A stretch of 64,000 nucleotides of DNA from Pirellulales bacterium (GCA_033762255.1 JANRLT010000029.1:1-64000); one strand, 5' to 3'; shown: positions 27,575 to 36,660, counted from the stretch's first letter. Program-made: numbers and translations. Notes: generated from the sequence alone by a model not told the origin.

Positions 27575-27808
27575 TTAGGGTGTCGCGTGATATACGCGCT
27601 CTGATTTTAATATCTCACTTGCGTAGTTTAAGCATGCAAGAATGTCCGCGTATTGTAAGTGATCGTACTCTTCCAAAATTTGCTCTTGAGTCCATCCCCG
27701 AGCAAGCAAATCGACTATAAATTCCACCGCGATTCTCGTCCCGCGAATGACGGGTTTACCAACTAATACTTGAGGATCAATTACAATTCGATCTCGCCAG
27801 TCTGTCAT
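27575..27808 (-). CDS. DUF433 antitoxin-like protein
   Basis: A 77-residue protein with the DUF433 signature: RIVIDPQVLVGKPVIRGTRI, then VEFIVDLLARGWTQEQILEE and YDHLQYADILACLNYA. DUF433 proteins carry a winged-helix-like fold and usually act as the antitoxin of a PIN-like DUF5615 toxin; such a gene follows 22 bases downstream but is broken. Both are more AT-rich than their neighbours, as expected for mobile modules. The antitoxin itself looks intact. Confidence 0.86.
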   Translation of the reverse strand: MTDWRDRIVIDPQVLVGKPVIRGTRIAVEFIVDLLARGWTQEQILEEYDHLQYADILACLNYASEILKSERVYHATP

Positions 27809-28062
27809 TGTCGCACCTGACTAATTTGAGAGCGTTTAGGATAAAATTGGCGTAAATGGCGTCGGCGAGTCAAGTTGGGCAAGGAGAACAAAGCAAACAA
27901 ATCCGAAGATTCTTCGATGAACTTCGACGAAGCACAACACAGTCGTAGCCAGCCAGAACGCCACATATAAATACAACGCGCTCTAAATCGCATAACCGCA
28001 ACCCCAAATTCAATTTATCTTTCCACCCGATCCGAATCCAATACAATTTCGTCCGCTTTTGT

Positions 28063-31000
28063 TTATTTGCCCCCCACCCATTGCGCTTGGGCGGGGGATT
28101 TTTCGGCGTCCAGCAACTCCAGGCTCAGGGGGTCGGAGCGGACATCGGCTTCGATGGCGCAAACCACCGTGTGCCGGCCGACCGGTAGGTCCAAGGTGGC
28201 TTCTCCCGCTCCGGCGGCATTCTTAGCCAAGGCTTCTTGCTGGCCGTTCACATAGAGCGCTACGCCGCGTGGATTGGCAATCCGCAGGACCACCAGTCCG
28301 GCGGAACTGACCTCTAGCCGCGTCCGCACAAAAGCCACCGCCTGCTGGTTGGCCCCAAATTTTTGCCGCGTCAGCCCATCCAGCGGCAATTCTCCGTTGA
28401 CGGTGCTATAAACCGAACTCCACGTCAATGGCCCGGACTGGTCCAAGACCACTGGCACCCCAATCCGCCCCAACAGCGTGAATGTGTCCCCCACCGGCGC
28501 GGGCGTTTGCCAGGTGCGTGCCAGGCGGCGTTGACCAACGGCATAGGGCCCATCCTTGCCCAATTCCGATAAAAACCGGGTTAAATCCAGCAATTCCTGG
28601 CGAGTCAATTCCTCAATCAATCCCACCGGCATCAGCGAAGTCTGCGCTAGTTGGGGTGGATTCAGAGTGGCTTTTTGCAAAACGACTTCCTGATCTTCGC
28701 TATTGCGCAAGACCAGTTCCTGATCTGTTTCGCGAATTTTGATTCCACTGTGGGATTTGCCGTCGTGGTCCTCGACCAAGAGCGCGTTGTATCCTTCCTT
28801 GATCTTGCCACTGGGGTCGATGAGCGACTGCAAAATATAATCCGCGGGAGCGCTGGCCCCCAGGCTGCGCAGTTCCGGTCCGCCCACGCCGCCGGCGCCG
28901 CCGATCGCATGGCATTTTTGGCAATTGAGCTCCGCCCGGCGATAAATCGCTTCTCCCCGCGCGGCGTCTCCCGCTTTGGGCAGGTCAGCCAACATGGCCG
29001 AGATTTCCGCGGGAGTAAAGGTCCGCGACTCGCCCAGCCCCCCCGCCAGTTGCCACGCTTGTTCCAAATCTGGATCGCGTTTGGCCAGCCGCCGCGCGGC
29101 CCGCAGGCCCAAGCGCGCGGCATCCGCAGAGATATTAACCCCCTGAAGTTGCTTTTTCCACAGCTCCGCCGCGCCGGGGGCTTGCTGCAGTTCCGCGCAG
29201 ACCCGCGCCAGTTCATCGCTGACGCGCAATTGGATAAGAAGTTGCTTGACGGTAAGTTCGATTGCGGTTGGCAATTCCAGTTGACCCATCGCTATTGCCG
29301 CCTCCGCCCGCAAAAAGGGATATTGCTCGGCCGAAGTAAGAAACTTGCGCAGTTCTTCTTTGGCGGTCGCTGTCCCCAGGCCACCCAACGCGCGTATGGC
29401 CGCCAGACGTACCGGAACGGGTTCCAGCGGTTCGCTGCTCCACTTGAGGATGGTTTCTTCCAACTGGGGCAATTTCCAGGCCCCGATCAATTGCGCCACG
29501 GCGATCCGCGTGGGGGGATCTTGCGCATCGCTCGCTTTCCGCAGGGCCGCTTCCGCCCCCGGCACAGGCTGCGCGTAGCGTGACAAATTTGCCGCCAAGC
29601 CAGAAAATACCGCCTGGCGGATGCTCAGGGGCGTGTCGGCCAGGACTCCCCGCGCGAGAGCCCAGCCAGCGTCGTCCGGGCTTCCCTGGGTTAGCACGAC
29701 CTGGATCAACTGGGCCTGTTGTTCGGGATTGAGCTGGCCTTTTTCCAAGAGCGCCCGCAATGGAGCAGCGCTTTGTCCGCCACCCACCGCCTGCAGGGCA
29801 AAGACCAGCGCGTTGACATTCTCGCCAAAGGGGTTTTCCCCCCGTTCGATGCGTGGCAACCATAAGGAGCGCAAGTCGCGAAAGGTTTTCCACTGCGCAA
29901 ATTCCAAAAAGCGGTCATTGGACGTGAGCGGCGCGGCGGCGACCAGGTTTAAAATTTCTGGTTGGGGAGCACGGATGGCGGCGCGATAGGCCTCTAACCG
30001 CACTCGGGGATGGGGGTCCGTCAGGGCGGCGGCAATGACGGGTAAGCCTCCCTGGGAATTCACAAATGTCGCGGAAATATCCTCCGCCCACTCCCCCCAA
30101 ACCCGTGTCGCCGCCGCGCGCACACGGGGGTCGGTAGCGTGAATTAATTTTGCTATTAAGTGCCGGCGTGGAGACTGCCACGCGCGGTAGAGCCATAAAT
30201 ATTCCAAACCCAGCCGCTCTTGTGCGGCATTTTGGGGAGTAAAGTTTTCCACCAATTTAGCTAATTCAACACCGGAAAATTCCGGTCCCCGTTCTTGCAG
30301 CAATTGCCGGGCTTGTTCGCGTTCCCACAGTTCGGGACTATCGAGTTTGGCCAATAATTCCGCGGCCGAAAGCTCGGTCAATGGTTGATACTTGACGAGG
30401 GGACGAGCTTTATAAGTGACGCGCCAAATGCGGCCGTGGGTCTTATCGCGGCGCGGATCGCGAAAGTCAACCTCGCCATGTTGAATAATCGGGTTGTACC
30501 AATCGGCGATATAAAGCGCGCCGTCGGGGCCCATTTTGACATCGACGGGGCGGAACGCCTGATGTGATGATTTGATCAACTCCGGCATCTCCCGCGCGGC
30601 ATAGCCCGCGCCATCCTCGCCGAGCACAAACCGGCAGACCCGCTGCGCCCGAAAGTCATTGGTGATCAAATTTCCCTGCCATTCCGGCGGAAAATTGCTA
30701 GATTCCACCACCTCCAGGCCACAATGCTTGGGGCTGCCGGGATTTAGCCCCTTGACGATTTTTTCGGACTCGTCGGCCCAGGTCATGATGGAACCAGGGA
30801 ATACGTAATTAATCCCCTCGTTGCCGGCGCCGTCAGTGGCAAAGCTTTGTCCCCAGCGATCCCAGGCCATCCCCCAGGGATTAACCAGCCCCTTGGCATA
30901 AACGCGCAGGTCCTGCGTGCGGGGATGATACTGCCAAAATCCCCCGGCGTTCAACCGCCGGACACCGCGCGGCGTTTCAATATGGCTGTGAATGTACACG

Positions 31001-31578
31001 GACTGCGCAAAACACAGATCCCCGGCGGGGCTATTACGCAACGTATGAATAATATGATGCGTATCTTCGGTCCCAAAGCCGGATAACACCACCCGCGTAT
31101 TATCCGCCCGGCCGTCGCCGTTAGTGTCTTTCAAATGCAGTAGCTCGGTGCTGTTGCCGACATACGCTCCGCCATCACCGGGAATAACCGCCGTGGGGAT
31201 GAGTAGTCCGCCGGCAAACACGGTCGTCTGATCAGCCACGCCATCCCGGTCGAGATCCGCTAGGATAAGGATTTTATCATCGGCGGGGACCCCCGGTTGG
31301 ATTTGCGGGTAGGTCTCGCTGGTGGCGACCCACAACCGCCCCTGGGCATCCCAGTTCATCTGGATGGGTTTGGCCAGGCGCGGATCGGCGGCAAACAAAT
31401 TCACCTCAAACCCCGGCGGCAGTTGAAATGTCTTGCGCTCGTCCTCGGGATCGGTCGACGGAATCCCCAGGGCGTTAGGGTCACCAGGCCGCTGGGCGTG
31501 CAGATTTGGTAAATTGCTGTGCGCTGCGTTCAAGAGCAGGGTCAATATCAACGGCAAGCGAAAGAGCCGGGAAAGCAT
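28063..31578 (-). CDS. PVC-type membrane-bound dehydrogenase / cytochrome c with HEAT repeats
   Basis: A 1171-residue exported protein. A signal peptide (about 1-28) is followed by a six-bladed beta-propeller dehydrogenase domain (about 45-385: LPPGFEVNLFAADPRLAKPI, GRLWVATSETYPQ, VGNSTELLHLKDTNGDGRAD, MGPDGALYIADWYNPIIQHG). HEAT-like repeats fill about 410-850. A cytochrome c domain holds the heme site CQKCH (about 885-889), with its distal region following. A C-terminal beta domain (about 1020-1160) may bind sugar. This architecture is a hallmark of the Planctomycetes-Verrucomicrobia group and is thought to oxidise sugars or alcohols in the periplasm. The SGNH-like gene upstream on the same strand is its usual companion, separated here by 279 bases of repeats. 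Confidence 0.9.
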   Translation of the reverse strand: MLSRLFRLPLILTLLLNAAHSNLPNLHAQRPGDPNALGIPSTDPEDERKTFQLPPGFEVNLFAADPRLAKPIQMNWDAQGRLWVATSETYPQIQPGVPADDKILILADLDRDGVADQTTVFAGGLLIPTAVIPGDGGAYVGNSTELLHLKDTNGDGRADNTRVVLSGFGTEDTHHIIHTLRNSPAGDLCFAQSVYIHSHIETPRGVRRLNAGGFWQYHPRTQDLRVYAKGLVNPWGMAWDRWGQSFATDGAGNEGINYVFPGSIMTWADESEKIVKGLNPGSPKHCGLEVVESSNFPPEWQGNLITNDFRAQRVCRFVLGEDGAGYAAREMPELIKSSHQAFRPVDVKMGPDGALYIADWYNPIIQHGEVDFRDPRRDKTHGRIWRVTYKARPLVKYQPLTELSAAELLAKLDSPELWEREQARQLLQERGPEFSGVELAKLVENFTPQNAAQERLGLEYLWLYRAWQSPRRHLIAKLIHATDPRVRAAATRVWGEWAEDISATFVNSQGGLPVIAAALTDPHPRVRLEAYRAAIRAPQPEILNLVAAAPLTSNDRFLEFAQWKTFRDLRSLWLPRIERGENPFGENVNALVFALQAVGGGQSAAPLRALLEKGQLNPEQQAQLIQVVLTQGSPDDAGWALARGVLADTPLSIRQAVFSGLAANLSRYAQPVPGAEAALRKASDAQDPPTRIAVAQLIGAWKLPQLEETILKWSSEPLEPVPVRLAAIRALGGLGTATAKEELRKFLTSAEQYPFLRAEAAIAMGQLELPTAIELTVKQLLIQLRVSDELARVCAELQQAPGAAELWKKQLQGVNISADAARLGLRAARRLAKRDPDLEQAWQLAGGLGESRTFTPAEISAMLADLPKAGDAARGEAIYRRAELNCQKCHAIGGAGGVGGPELRSLGASAPADYILQSLIDPSGKIKEGYNALLVEDHDGKSHSGIKIRETDQELVLRNSEDQEVVLQKATLNPPQLAQTSLMPVGLIEELTRQELLDLTRFLSELGKDGPYAVGQRRLARTWQTPAPVGDTFTLLGRIGVPVVLDQSGPLTWSSVYSTVNGELPLDGLTRQKFGANQQAVAFVRTRLEVSSAGLVVLRIANPRGVALYVNGQQEALAKNAAGAGEATLDLPVGRHTVVCAIEADVRSDPLSLELLDAEKSPAQAQWVGGK

Positions 31579-31715
31579 GTGAGTGGGAGCTGTGGAGTTT
31601 GGAGGTTTGGTTTTTGGTTTTTAGCGAACATAGCCGCTGATGGTATCGGCGGAGGAACAACAACGTCGCTGATGGTATCGGCGGAAAAGGATCGCAGTCG
31701 CAAAAAAACTTACAA

Positions 31716-31848
31716 ATACGGCACCGGGACGGTGCTTACTACATTGACTCATACGGCACCGGGACGGTGCCTACTACTTTGACTCATACGGCACCGGGAC
31801 GATGCTTACTACATTGACTCATACGGCACCGGGACGGTGCCTGCTACA
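31716..31848. repeat. Tandem 35-bp repeat with a hairpin in each unit
   Basis: Three full units and one partial unit of 35 bases start at 31716, 31751, 31786 and 31821. Each contains the palindrome GGCACCGGGACGGTGCC (one unit has A in the second arm) followed by CTAC or TTACTAC and ATTGACTCATAC. On the minus strand each hairpin is preceded by GTAG, and the first begins 10 bases after the stop codon of the SGNH gene. A shorter direct repeat, CGCTGATGGTATCGGCGGA, lies at about 31634 and 31670. Confidence 0.88.
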
Positions 31849-31857
31849 ATTCATAAA

Positions 31858-32778
31858 CTACCGATTCAACGCCCAAATTTCCTCTTCCAGTTTGGCGACC
31901 AAGGGATCAAACTGGGCGATCTCTTTGGCGTTTTGACCTTGCTCATGCTTGCGAAAACCGAACAGATACGTTTGATTCTGCGGCCGCCAGCGATGAAAAA
32001 ACAACTCGTTTTTGGCGATGATCTTTTGCCGCAATTCATCACTGGGCTGCGCATCGCGGCCATCCGGGGGGGTAAACAACAGCTTAGCGGCGGAGACGTA
32101 ACCGGCATCATCAAGATGCAAGCCGTTGTAGGTGAGCGATGAGGCTTCCCCCCGCGCGGCGTCCGAGGGATAAGCCAAAAAGGTCAACTGTTCCATCTGG
32201 GCAATTTTTCGTAAAGCGGCGGTGTACGTGGCCAGCGCGGAGTTGTATTTCTCGGGGTTGTTCCCGCTGGCAGCGTGGTACGGCAGCGGTTCCAAGATTG
32301 CAATTCGATCCGTCTGCTTTTTTAGATCAGCAATTAACTGAAGGCATTGTTTCTCAAAATCCACCAACCCCGCCTGGCCGGCGTGGGCCTCGTTTCCGCC
32401 GTACGACAGGTAAATGACCGTGGGTTTTAATTCGGCCAACAGTTCCAGCGTGCGGCGGTAGCCGTCGGCTGGCTTATCAAAATAGGCCCGCGAGTCGCAC
32501 CAAACGGTGTCTCCCGACCAGCCCAGGTTGCGAAAGATGATTTTCTTGCCGGGATGGAGGGCCGTCAGCCGCGCTTCCAGGTGGCCATAGCGTCCCTCGC
32601 GCTCCAAGAACGTATTCCCCAAAAACACCACCCGGTCACCATCACGCAGATCCAGCCACGTGGCGGGGGAGGAGCTAGCCGGTGGATCAGCCTCCGCGGC
32701 ACGGACGAGGGATCCGCTACTACCGATCACAACAGAAATACACCAACACAACAGTAGCCCGAGCGCACAGCGGCACAT
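31858..32778 (-). CDS. SGNH/GDSL-hydrolase-like protein with altered active-site residues
   Basis: About 306 residues from the ATG at 32778, chosen because a signal peptide follows it (CALGLLLCWCISVVIG); the frame also extends to an upstream ATG at 32868. The SGNH fold landmarks are block I DRVVFLGNTFLERE, block II NLGWSGDTV, block III YLSYGGNEAH and block V YNGLHLDDAGY. The usual block I GDS serine is a threonine (GNT), and the aspartate of the DxxH pair is an asparagine. It may therefore be a non-hydrolytic binding protein. It neighbours the PVC-type cytochrome gene on the same strand, its common partner. A tandem hairpin repeat follows its stop. Confidence 0.8.
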   Translation of the reverse strand: MCRCALGLLLCWCISVVIGSSGSLVRAAEADPPASSSPATWLDLRDGDRVVFLGNTFLEREGRYGHLEARLTALHPGKKIIFRNLGWSGDTVWCDSRAYFDKPADGYRRTLELLAELKPTVIYLSYGGNEAHAGQAGLVDFEKQCLQLIADLKKQTDRIAILEPLPYHAASGNNPEKYNSALATYTAALRKIAQMEQLTFLAYPSDAARGEASSLTYNGLHLDDAGYVSAAKLLFTPPDGRDAQPSDELRQKIIAKNELFFHRWRPQNQTYLFGFRKHEQGQNAKEIAQFDPLVAKLEEEIWALNR

Positions 32779-32868
32779 AAGCGGGTTTGCTCCTTCCCAA
32801 TAAACTGTCAATAAGCGCCAAACCTGCTGACAAGCAGAATGCCAGCGTACAGCTATAATATAAGCCAC

Positions 32869-33339
32869 TTAGGGAGTTGACCGCAATAATTCGGCAATGA
32901 GTCGGGGATCAGCGCGAAAACTGGTGGTTTGCAAGGCGGAAATGGCTGTTGACAGGGAGATTAACTTTTGGGACGCAGCCAAATTTAAGACACCGAGGGT
33001 TCCTGTCGTCCGCAGTTGAAGTTGATTTGCGGCCTTTCTGCCAATACGTTCATCAATAATCAATAGATTGGCGGATAACTCCAGAGCGAGCGAGATCGCT
33101 TCTGATTCCCCCAGATGTAAATGGGGAATACGCAAGGTGTGCAGGGGTTGTTGAACACTTATCCAGTGAGGTAATGGATTTAGCCAGTCACGCACCTTGC
33201 TGGGAGTATTTGCATTTTGCAATTCCTGGAAAACGCCTTCAGTGATCAGTAAACTTCCAAAAAGTTTGGCTAATATCTCTGCACTGTCAATGAGTATTAA
33301 ATAGTGCAGCGGGGATGTATCGGAAACGACGACCATCAC
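32869..33339 (-). CDS. DUF3368 PIN-like toxin
   Basis: A 156-residue PIN-fold protein: VVVSDTSPLHYLILI holds the first conserved aspartate, LHLGESEAISLALE the glutamate, and LLIIDERIGRKAA the next acidic residues. Proteins of this family are the toxin half of type II modules with UPF0175 antitoxins and are presumed to be RNA nucleases. The antitoxin gene lies directly upstream with only two bases between. No truncation is visible. Confidence 0.85.
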   Translation of the reverse strand: MMVVVSDTSPLHYLILIDSAEILAKLFGSLLITEGVFQELQNANTPSKVRDWLNPLPHWISVQQPLHTLRIPHLHLGESEAISLALELSANLLIIDERIGRKAANQLQLRTTGTLGVLNLAASQKLISLSTAISALQTTSFRADPRLIAELLRSTP

Positions 33340-33341
33340 AG

Positions 33342-33608
33342 TTAGCCATCGAGCAGCTTGTGCAATGCCTCGGATTCAGCCTTAAATTCCTCAACAGACT
33401 GCAAATCTTCGATCACATGATATTGCTTCAAGAGTGCATCGGTTGCAAACCGGTCCAACCGCAAGACAGTTGATAATTCAACATGCGATAATTTCCCCAG
33501 GCGATACAATTCAACCATAGCGGCTTCCTTTGCCAGTAAATCCAAATTCGCCAAATCTTGCCGCAATTGCAATTCCAGTTCCGGTGGTAGATCAAAGGTT
33601 ACTGACAT
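33342..33608 (-). CDS. UPF0175 antitoxin
   Basis: An 88-residue protein with the UPF0175 opening VTFDLPPELELQLRQDL and the helix-turn-helix-like segment AAMVELYRLGKLSHVELSTV. It pairs with the DUF3368 toxin gene that starts two bases after its stop. A good ribosome-binding site (AGGAG, 7 bases before the ATG at 33608) is visible, unusual in this window. The antitoxin probably binds its own promoter to repress the pair, as in related modules. Confidence 0.87.
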   Translation of the reverse strand: MSVTFDLPPELELQLRQDLANLDLLAKEAAMVELYRLGKLSHVELSTVLRLDRFATDALLKQYHVIEDLQSVEEFKAESEALHKLLDG

Positions 33609-33686
33609 GGATTATCTCCTGTTAATCGATTTCCGATATTCTATTATATCATCATAAACAATAACAATCGCACTTGTTTTTTCCCC

Positions 33687-34568
33687 TTAGCATTTCCCTT
33701 CCCCGCGTAATTCCACGCCCAATTGATAAATCTCTTCCGCGTCCAGCGTTAAATCATTCGCCGTGAACAGCTTGGCAATCGCCGCTTTGTGGATTTTCAT
33801 TTTGGTCCCTCCCACGCCTAACGCCCCGTAGGTCGCCACGCCGTCCCGCTCGGTTCCGGCATCCGTGGGCGAGACCCCCGTCAGTCCCACGGGGGGGACA
33901 GCATTCAGGTCGATCGCCACCCGCAGGTCAGGGCATTGACGGCGGACGGACTCGGCCAGCATTTCCGCGCCGGGCGCCCCCGCGGCAATGATCCCTTGCG
34001 CGCCCGCAAGCGCAGGAAGAAGGTCCTCATGTGCTAGCGTGGCGACTGGCTCAAACTTTCCCCCCGGGACCCGCAATCGCAAATCCGTGCAAGTGCTGCT
34101 GGCCCGATTTAGCTGGCGCGACCCAACCCGCACAGTCGCCCCCGCCCCGGCGAGTAATCGCGCGACCCGTTGCCCCACCGGTCCCGTCCCGCCTAATACC
34201 AAAAAAACCGCATCCGCCAAATTCATATGCTTTTTTGCCGCTAGGACGGCCGCCGCCGCCGTGGTGTTGGAGCCGTTGGCGTCCAGCATGACCGAGACCC
34301 GCATCGGCCCAAAAAACGTCCGCTGCACCTGTCGAAAAAGCTCTTCCGCCGGAGCAACCTGACTGCCGCCAACAAAGATCGCGGTGTGCCGCAGCTTATC
34401 ACCCCCCCGGGTAAAAATGCAGCCATAGACTAGTTCTGTTACCTGTGCGGGCGTGACCCCGCCATGACGAAACAACTGGGCCACCCCCGCATCCACCGCC
34501 ACCACCCCATCAAAGACGCTGGGCTGGGGATCAGGATCCAGTTGCAACAGAATTTGGGCAGGACTCAT
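33687..34568 (-). CDS. mtdB: Methylene-tetrahydromethanopterin dehydrogenase (MtdB-like)
   Basis: A 293-residue protein of normal length. It has ILLQLDPDPQPSVFDGVVAV at the start, YGCIFTRGGDKLRHTAIFVG, the catalytic-domain block VMLDANGSNTTAAAAVLA, and a Rossmann motif VLGGTGPVGQRVARLLA. It oxidises methylene-tetrahydromethanopterin with NAD(P), the second step of the formaldehyde-oxidation route after Fae. fae lies 156 bases upstream on the same strand. This route is known from methylotrophs, archaea and planctomycetes. The short spacing suggests a shared transcript. I cannot tell NAD from NADP preference. Confidence 0.88.
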   Translation of the reverse strand: MSPAQILLQLDPDPQPSVFDGVVAVDAGVAQLFRHGGVTPAQVTELVYGCIFTRGGDKLRHTAIFVGGSQVAPAEELFRQVQRTFFGPMRVSVMLDANGSNTTAAAAVLAAKKHMNLADAVFLVLGGTGPVGQRVARLLAGAGATVRVGSRQLNRASSTCTDLRLRVPGGKFEPVATLAHEDLLPALAGAQGIIAAGAPGAEMLAESVRRQCPDLRVAIDLNAVPPVGLTGVSPTDAGTERDGVATYGALGVGGTKMKIHKAAIAKLFTANDLTLDAEEIYQLGVELRGEGKC

Positions 34569-34724
34569 AGGTGATACTGAAAATTTGGCGGTGGCGGCAC
34601 GCGGCGATGGAAGGCCCAGGTGCGTGACATGTTAATACAGCATGATAAGGCAACAGCCGACGAATTGCCTCGCCGGCTGTGCATAATAACCAGGATTCAT
34701 GGGACCGCGCTAGTTCATGAGACA

Positions 34725-35222
34725 CTAAAATCCGCGGAAGGGGTGTTTGACGCTGTCTTTGCCAGCAATCATTTCCGCCGCGGTCGGCTTGCCACCCATG
34801 GCATTGACGATCGCCATTTTGGTGGCTTCGTAGTTGTAATCGTAGATTTTCTTGTCATCGGCCGCTTGGGGATGGATAAACACGCCACAAACAATGACCA
34901 GATCCTCGGCTTTGCTGGCGGGAATCACGTTATCCGCCACCGAATCGGCCACGGCCTTGGCCACGGCGGCCTGTGCGGGGCCAAACATTTGCACGGCTTG
35001 CTTCATCCCCTTGATTGTGACCTTAGTAATCATGACCGTGGCGGGTTTGACGGCCAAATTGGGGGTTAAAACCGCCAAGAGGTTGTTGTGGCCTTCGCTT
35101 TGGCGGGCCAAAGCATTGGCAAAGGCATTTCCCACCGGGCCATCCTTGCTGCCAATCAATAAGTCGATATGCGCGATCTCGTTTCCGTCGCCAGCCAGGG
35201 CTTCGCCCACAAACATGGACAT
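34725..35222 (-). CDS. fae: Formaldehyde-activating enzyme
   Basis: A 165-residue protein of the usual length. The active-site region VGEALAGDGNEIAHIDLLIG holds the conserved histidine (His18, in AHIDLL). GPVGNAFANALARQSEGHNN, ATVMITKVTIKGM and IHPQAADDKKIYDYNYEATK match the family. It condenses formaldehyde with tetrahydromethanopterin to methylene-tetrahydromethanopterin, feeding the mtdB product encoded next. In planctomycetes the pathway is thought to detoxify or oxidise formaldehyde rather than support methylotrophic growth. The ATG at 35222 fits the family start. Confidence 0.95.
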   Translation of the reverse strand: MSMFVGEALAGDGNEIAHIDLLIGSKDGPVGNAFANALARQSEGHNNLLAVLTPNLAVKPATVMITKVTIKGMKQAVQMFGPAQAAVAKAVADSVADNVIPASKAEDLVIVCGVFIHPQAADDKKIYDYNYEATKMAIVNAMGGKPTAAEMIAGKDSVKHPFRGF

Positions 35223-35919
35223 GTTTTGTTACTCCCAAGGGAAAAAAGTCCAAAATAAATTTCGCTCACCCGGCTTATTTTTAGTCGATCTGACGGCAGT
35301 CCGATACCCCCCAAAGTTTTAGAAAAATGCCGAAAAATCGCCACGGATATGAGATTCTTATTTTTAAGCCAACCCAAAATCGTAACAAGAAAAAATCCAA
35401 TTTCAAGGGCAAATGTTTTTTTTATCCTTTTGCGGAATTTCCCGGGTTGCAATGGTCTTTTGACCGGGTAAGGTGATTTCAGAGCTTGACCGGTAAAGTT
35501 CCCCCAGGTTGCCCTGATTGTGATTTGTCTCGGACGCGTTGCAAATCACCCCTTACCAAATCGGTGGTCCCTGAGGGAGCGGTGCAATCCGCTCAACAGC
35601 CAGTCTTGGTGTTTGATTGACGACGGAAAAATCCACCTCAATCACCCTGGCGGCTGAATGCTGTTGCACGTGGGTTCAGGATTCTTGTTTGGGGATTACA
35701 GCCAGCGCGATGACCGGTGATGTGGCATATGTGCATTGCCGTCGCCGTCATTAAACAAATTGTCTGGCCACAAAACTCGGTTGTCGTGCCTCGTCCGCAC
35801 CTAGATGGCAACTATTTCCAGCAGTTTGTGATCCTCAGGGAATCGCCCAATTTGCAACTCCCTTGCCTAAGGGTTTTGCAGTGATCAGTTTCCTTTTCAC
35901 TCACGGAGGCTTGTTGAGT
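35223..35919. other. Long divergent intergenic region with shared motif
   Basis: These 697 bases lie between fae (minus) and the CAP-domain gene (plus). I see no coding sequence with family features. The block TTTTGCGGAATTTCCC, 10 bases, GGTCTTTTG at 35428-35462 matches the one upstream of the ThuA-like gene. The left third is AT-rich. The ribosome-binding site of the CAP gene (GGAGG) is at 35905-35909. Confidence 0.5.
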
Positions 35920-36660
35920 ATGTTTATGAACAAAGTAAGGTTTTTTTTGGCCAGCTTGGTACTCACACTTACCGTATCGGATGTGATGGCCCAAAACCGC
36001 TCTTCGCGGTCCTTTGGCCAGCGGCGTTCGGGCGTTACCTATAATATGCCCAAGGTCACCCGCACCGTGCCGCAATCCCAGGCCACGCCGCGATATTCGA
36101 TGCCGGTGTATTCGGCTCCGGCGGTCAATACCAACGGGCAACGGGTGGTTTATTCGCAACCACGTCCCGCGACCAGCGTCAGCCAAGTCGTGCCGCATAC
36201 TGTGGCAAAACCGGTAACCAGCAACCAAGTGATTTACAGCACGCCAAACTATGCAACCGGCACTGTAACATCGCGTCCGGCGACTTATTCCACGCCAATT
36301 GTGCTCAATTCCGCTCCCGCGATCCCTAATTATGGCGGCGATTCGGCCTATCAGGTCGTCTCCCTGGTTAATTCCCAGCGGGCCCGCTATGGATTGGCTC
36401 CCTTGAATATCGATGCGGGACTTATGAGTACGGCCAACGCCCATGCTAGCTGGATGGCCCGGTCCAACAGCATGCAGCATGGGCGGTATCCTGTGGCGGA
36501 GAATATCGCCATGGGCCAGCGTAGCCCCGGCGAGGCGATGAATAGCTGGATGAATAGCAGCGGCCATCGGGCAAATATTTTGGGGCGGTATTCGTCGATT
36601 GGCGTGGGCGTGGCGTATTCATCCGGGGGGCAAATGTTTTGGTGCCAGCAGTTTAGATAA
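35920..36660 (+). CDS. Secreted CAP-domain (SCP/PR1-like) protein
   Basis: A 246-residue protein. The ATG at 35920 is chosen for its signal peptide (VRFFLASLVLTLTVSDVMA) and a GGAGG site 10 bases upstream; an ATG six bases later is an alternative. After a Ser/Thr/Pro-rich linker with repeated YSTP and YS-P motifs (about 30-125), the CAP domain fills the C-terminal half. Its landmarks are VVSLVNSQRARYGLAPLNID, then NAHASWMARSNSMQHG, ENIAMGQRSPGEAMNSWMNS and SGHRANILGRYSSIGVG. The expected histidines and glutamate of the CAP cavity are present. Bacterial CAP proteins have no agreed enzymatic role. A strong terminator follows. Confidence 0.87.
   Translation: MFMNKVRFFLASLVLTLTVSDVMAQNRSSRSFGQRRSGVTYNMPKVTRTVPQSQATPRYSMPVYSAPAVNTNGQRVVYSQPRPATSVSQVVPHTVAKPVTSNQVIYSTPNYATGTVTSRPATYSTPIVLNSAPAIPNYGGDSAYQVVSLVNSQRARYGLAPLNIDAGLMSTANAHASWMARSNSMQHGRYPVAENIAMGQRSPGEAMNSWMNSSGHRANILGRYSSIGVGVAYSSGGQMFWCQQFR

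Noticed and set aside
27805-27993. 62-codon frame upstream of the DUF433 gene
   Set aside because: Cys/Arg/Ser-rich composition, no family match and overlap with the DUF433 start; probably the promoter region of the pair.
31716-31848. Possible CRISPR-like array of 35-base units
   Set aside because: The units follow each other without unique spacers, and each unit carries a hairpin. No cas gene is near. It is a simple tandem repeat.
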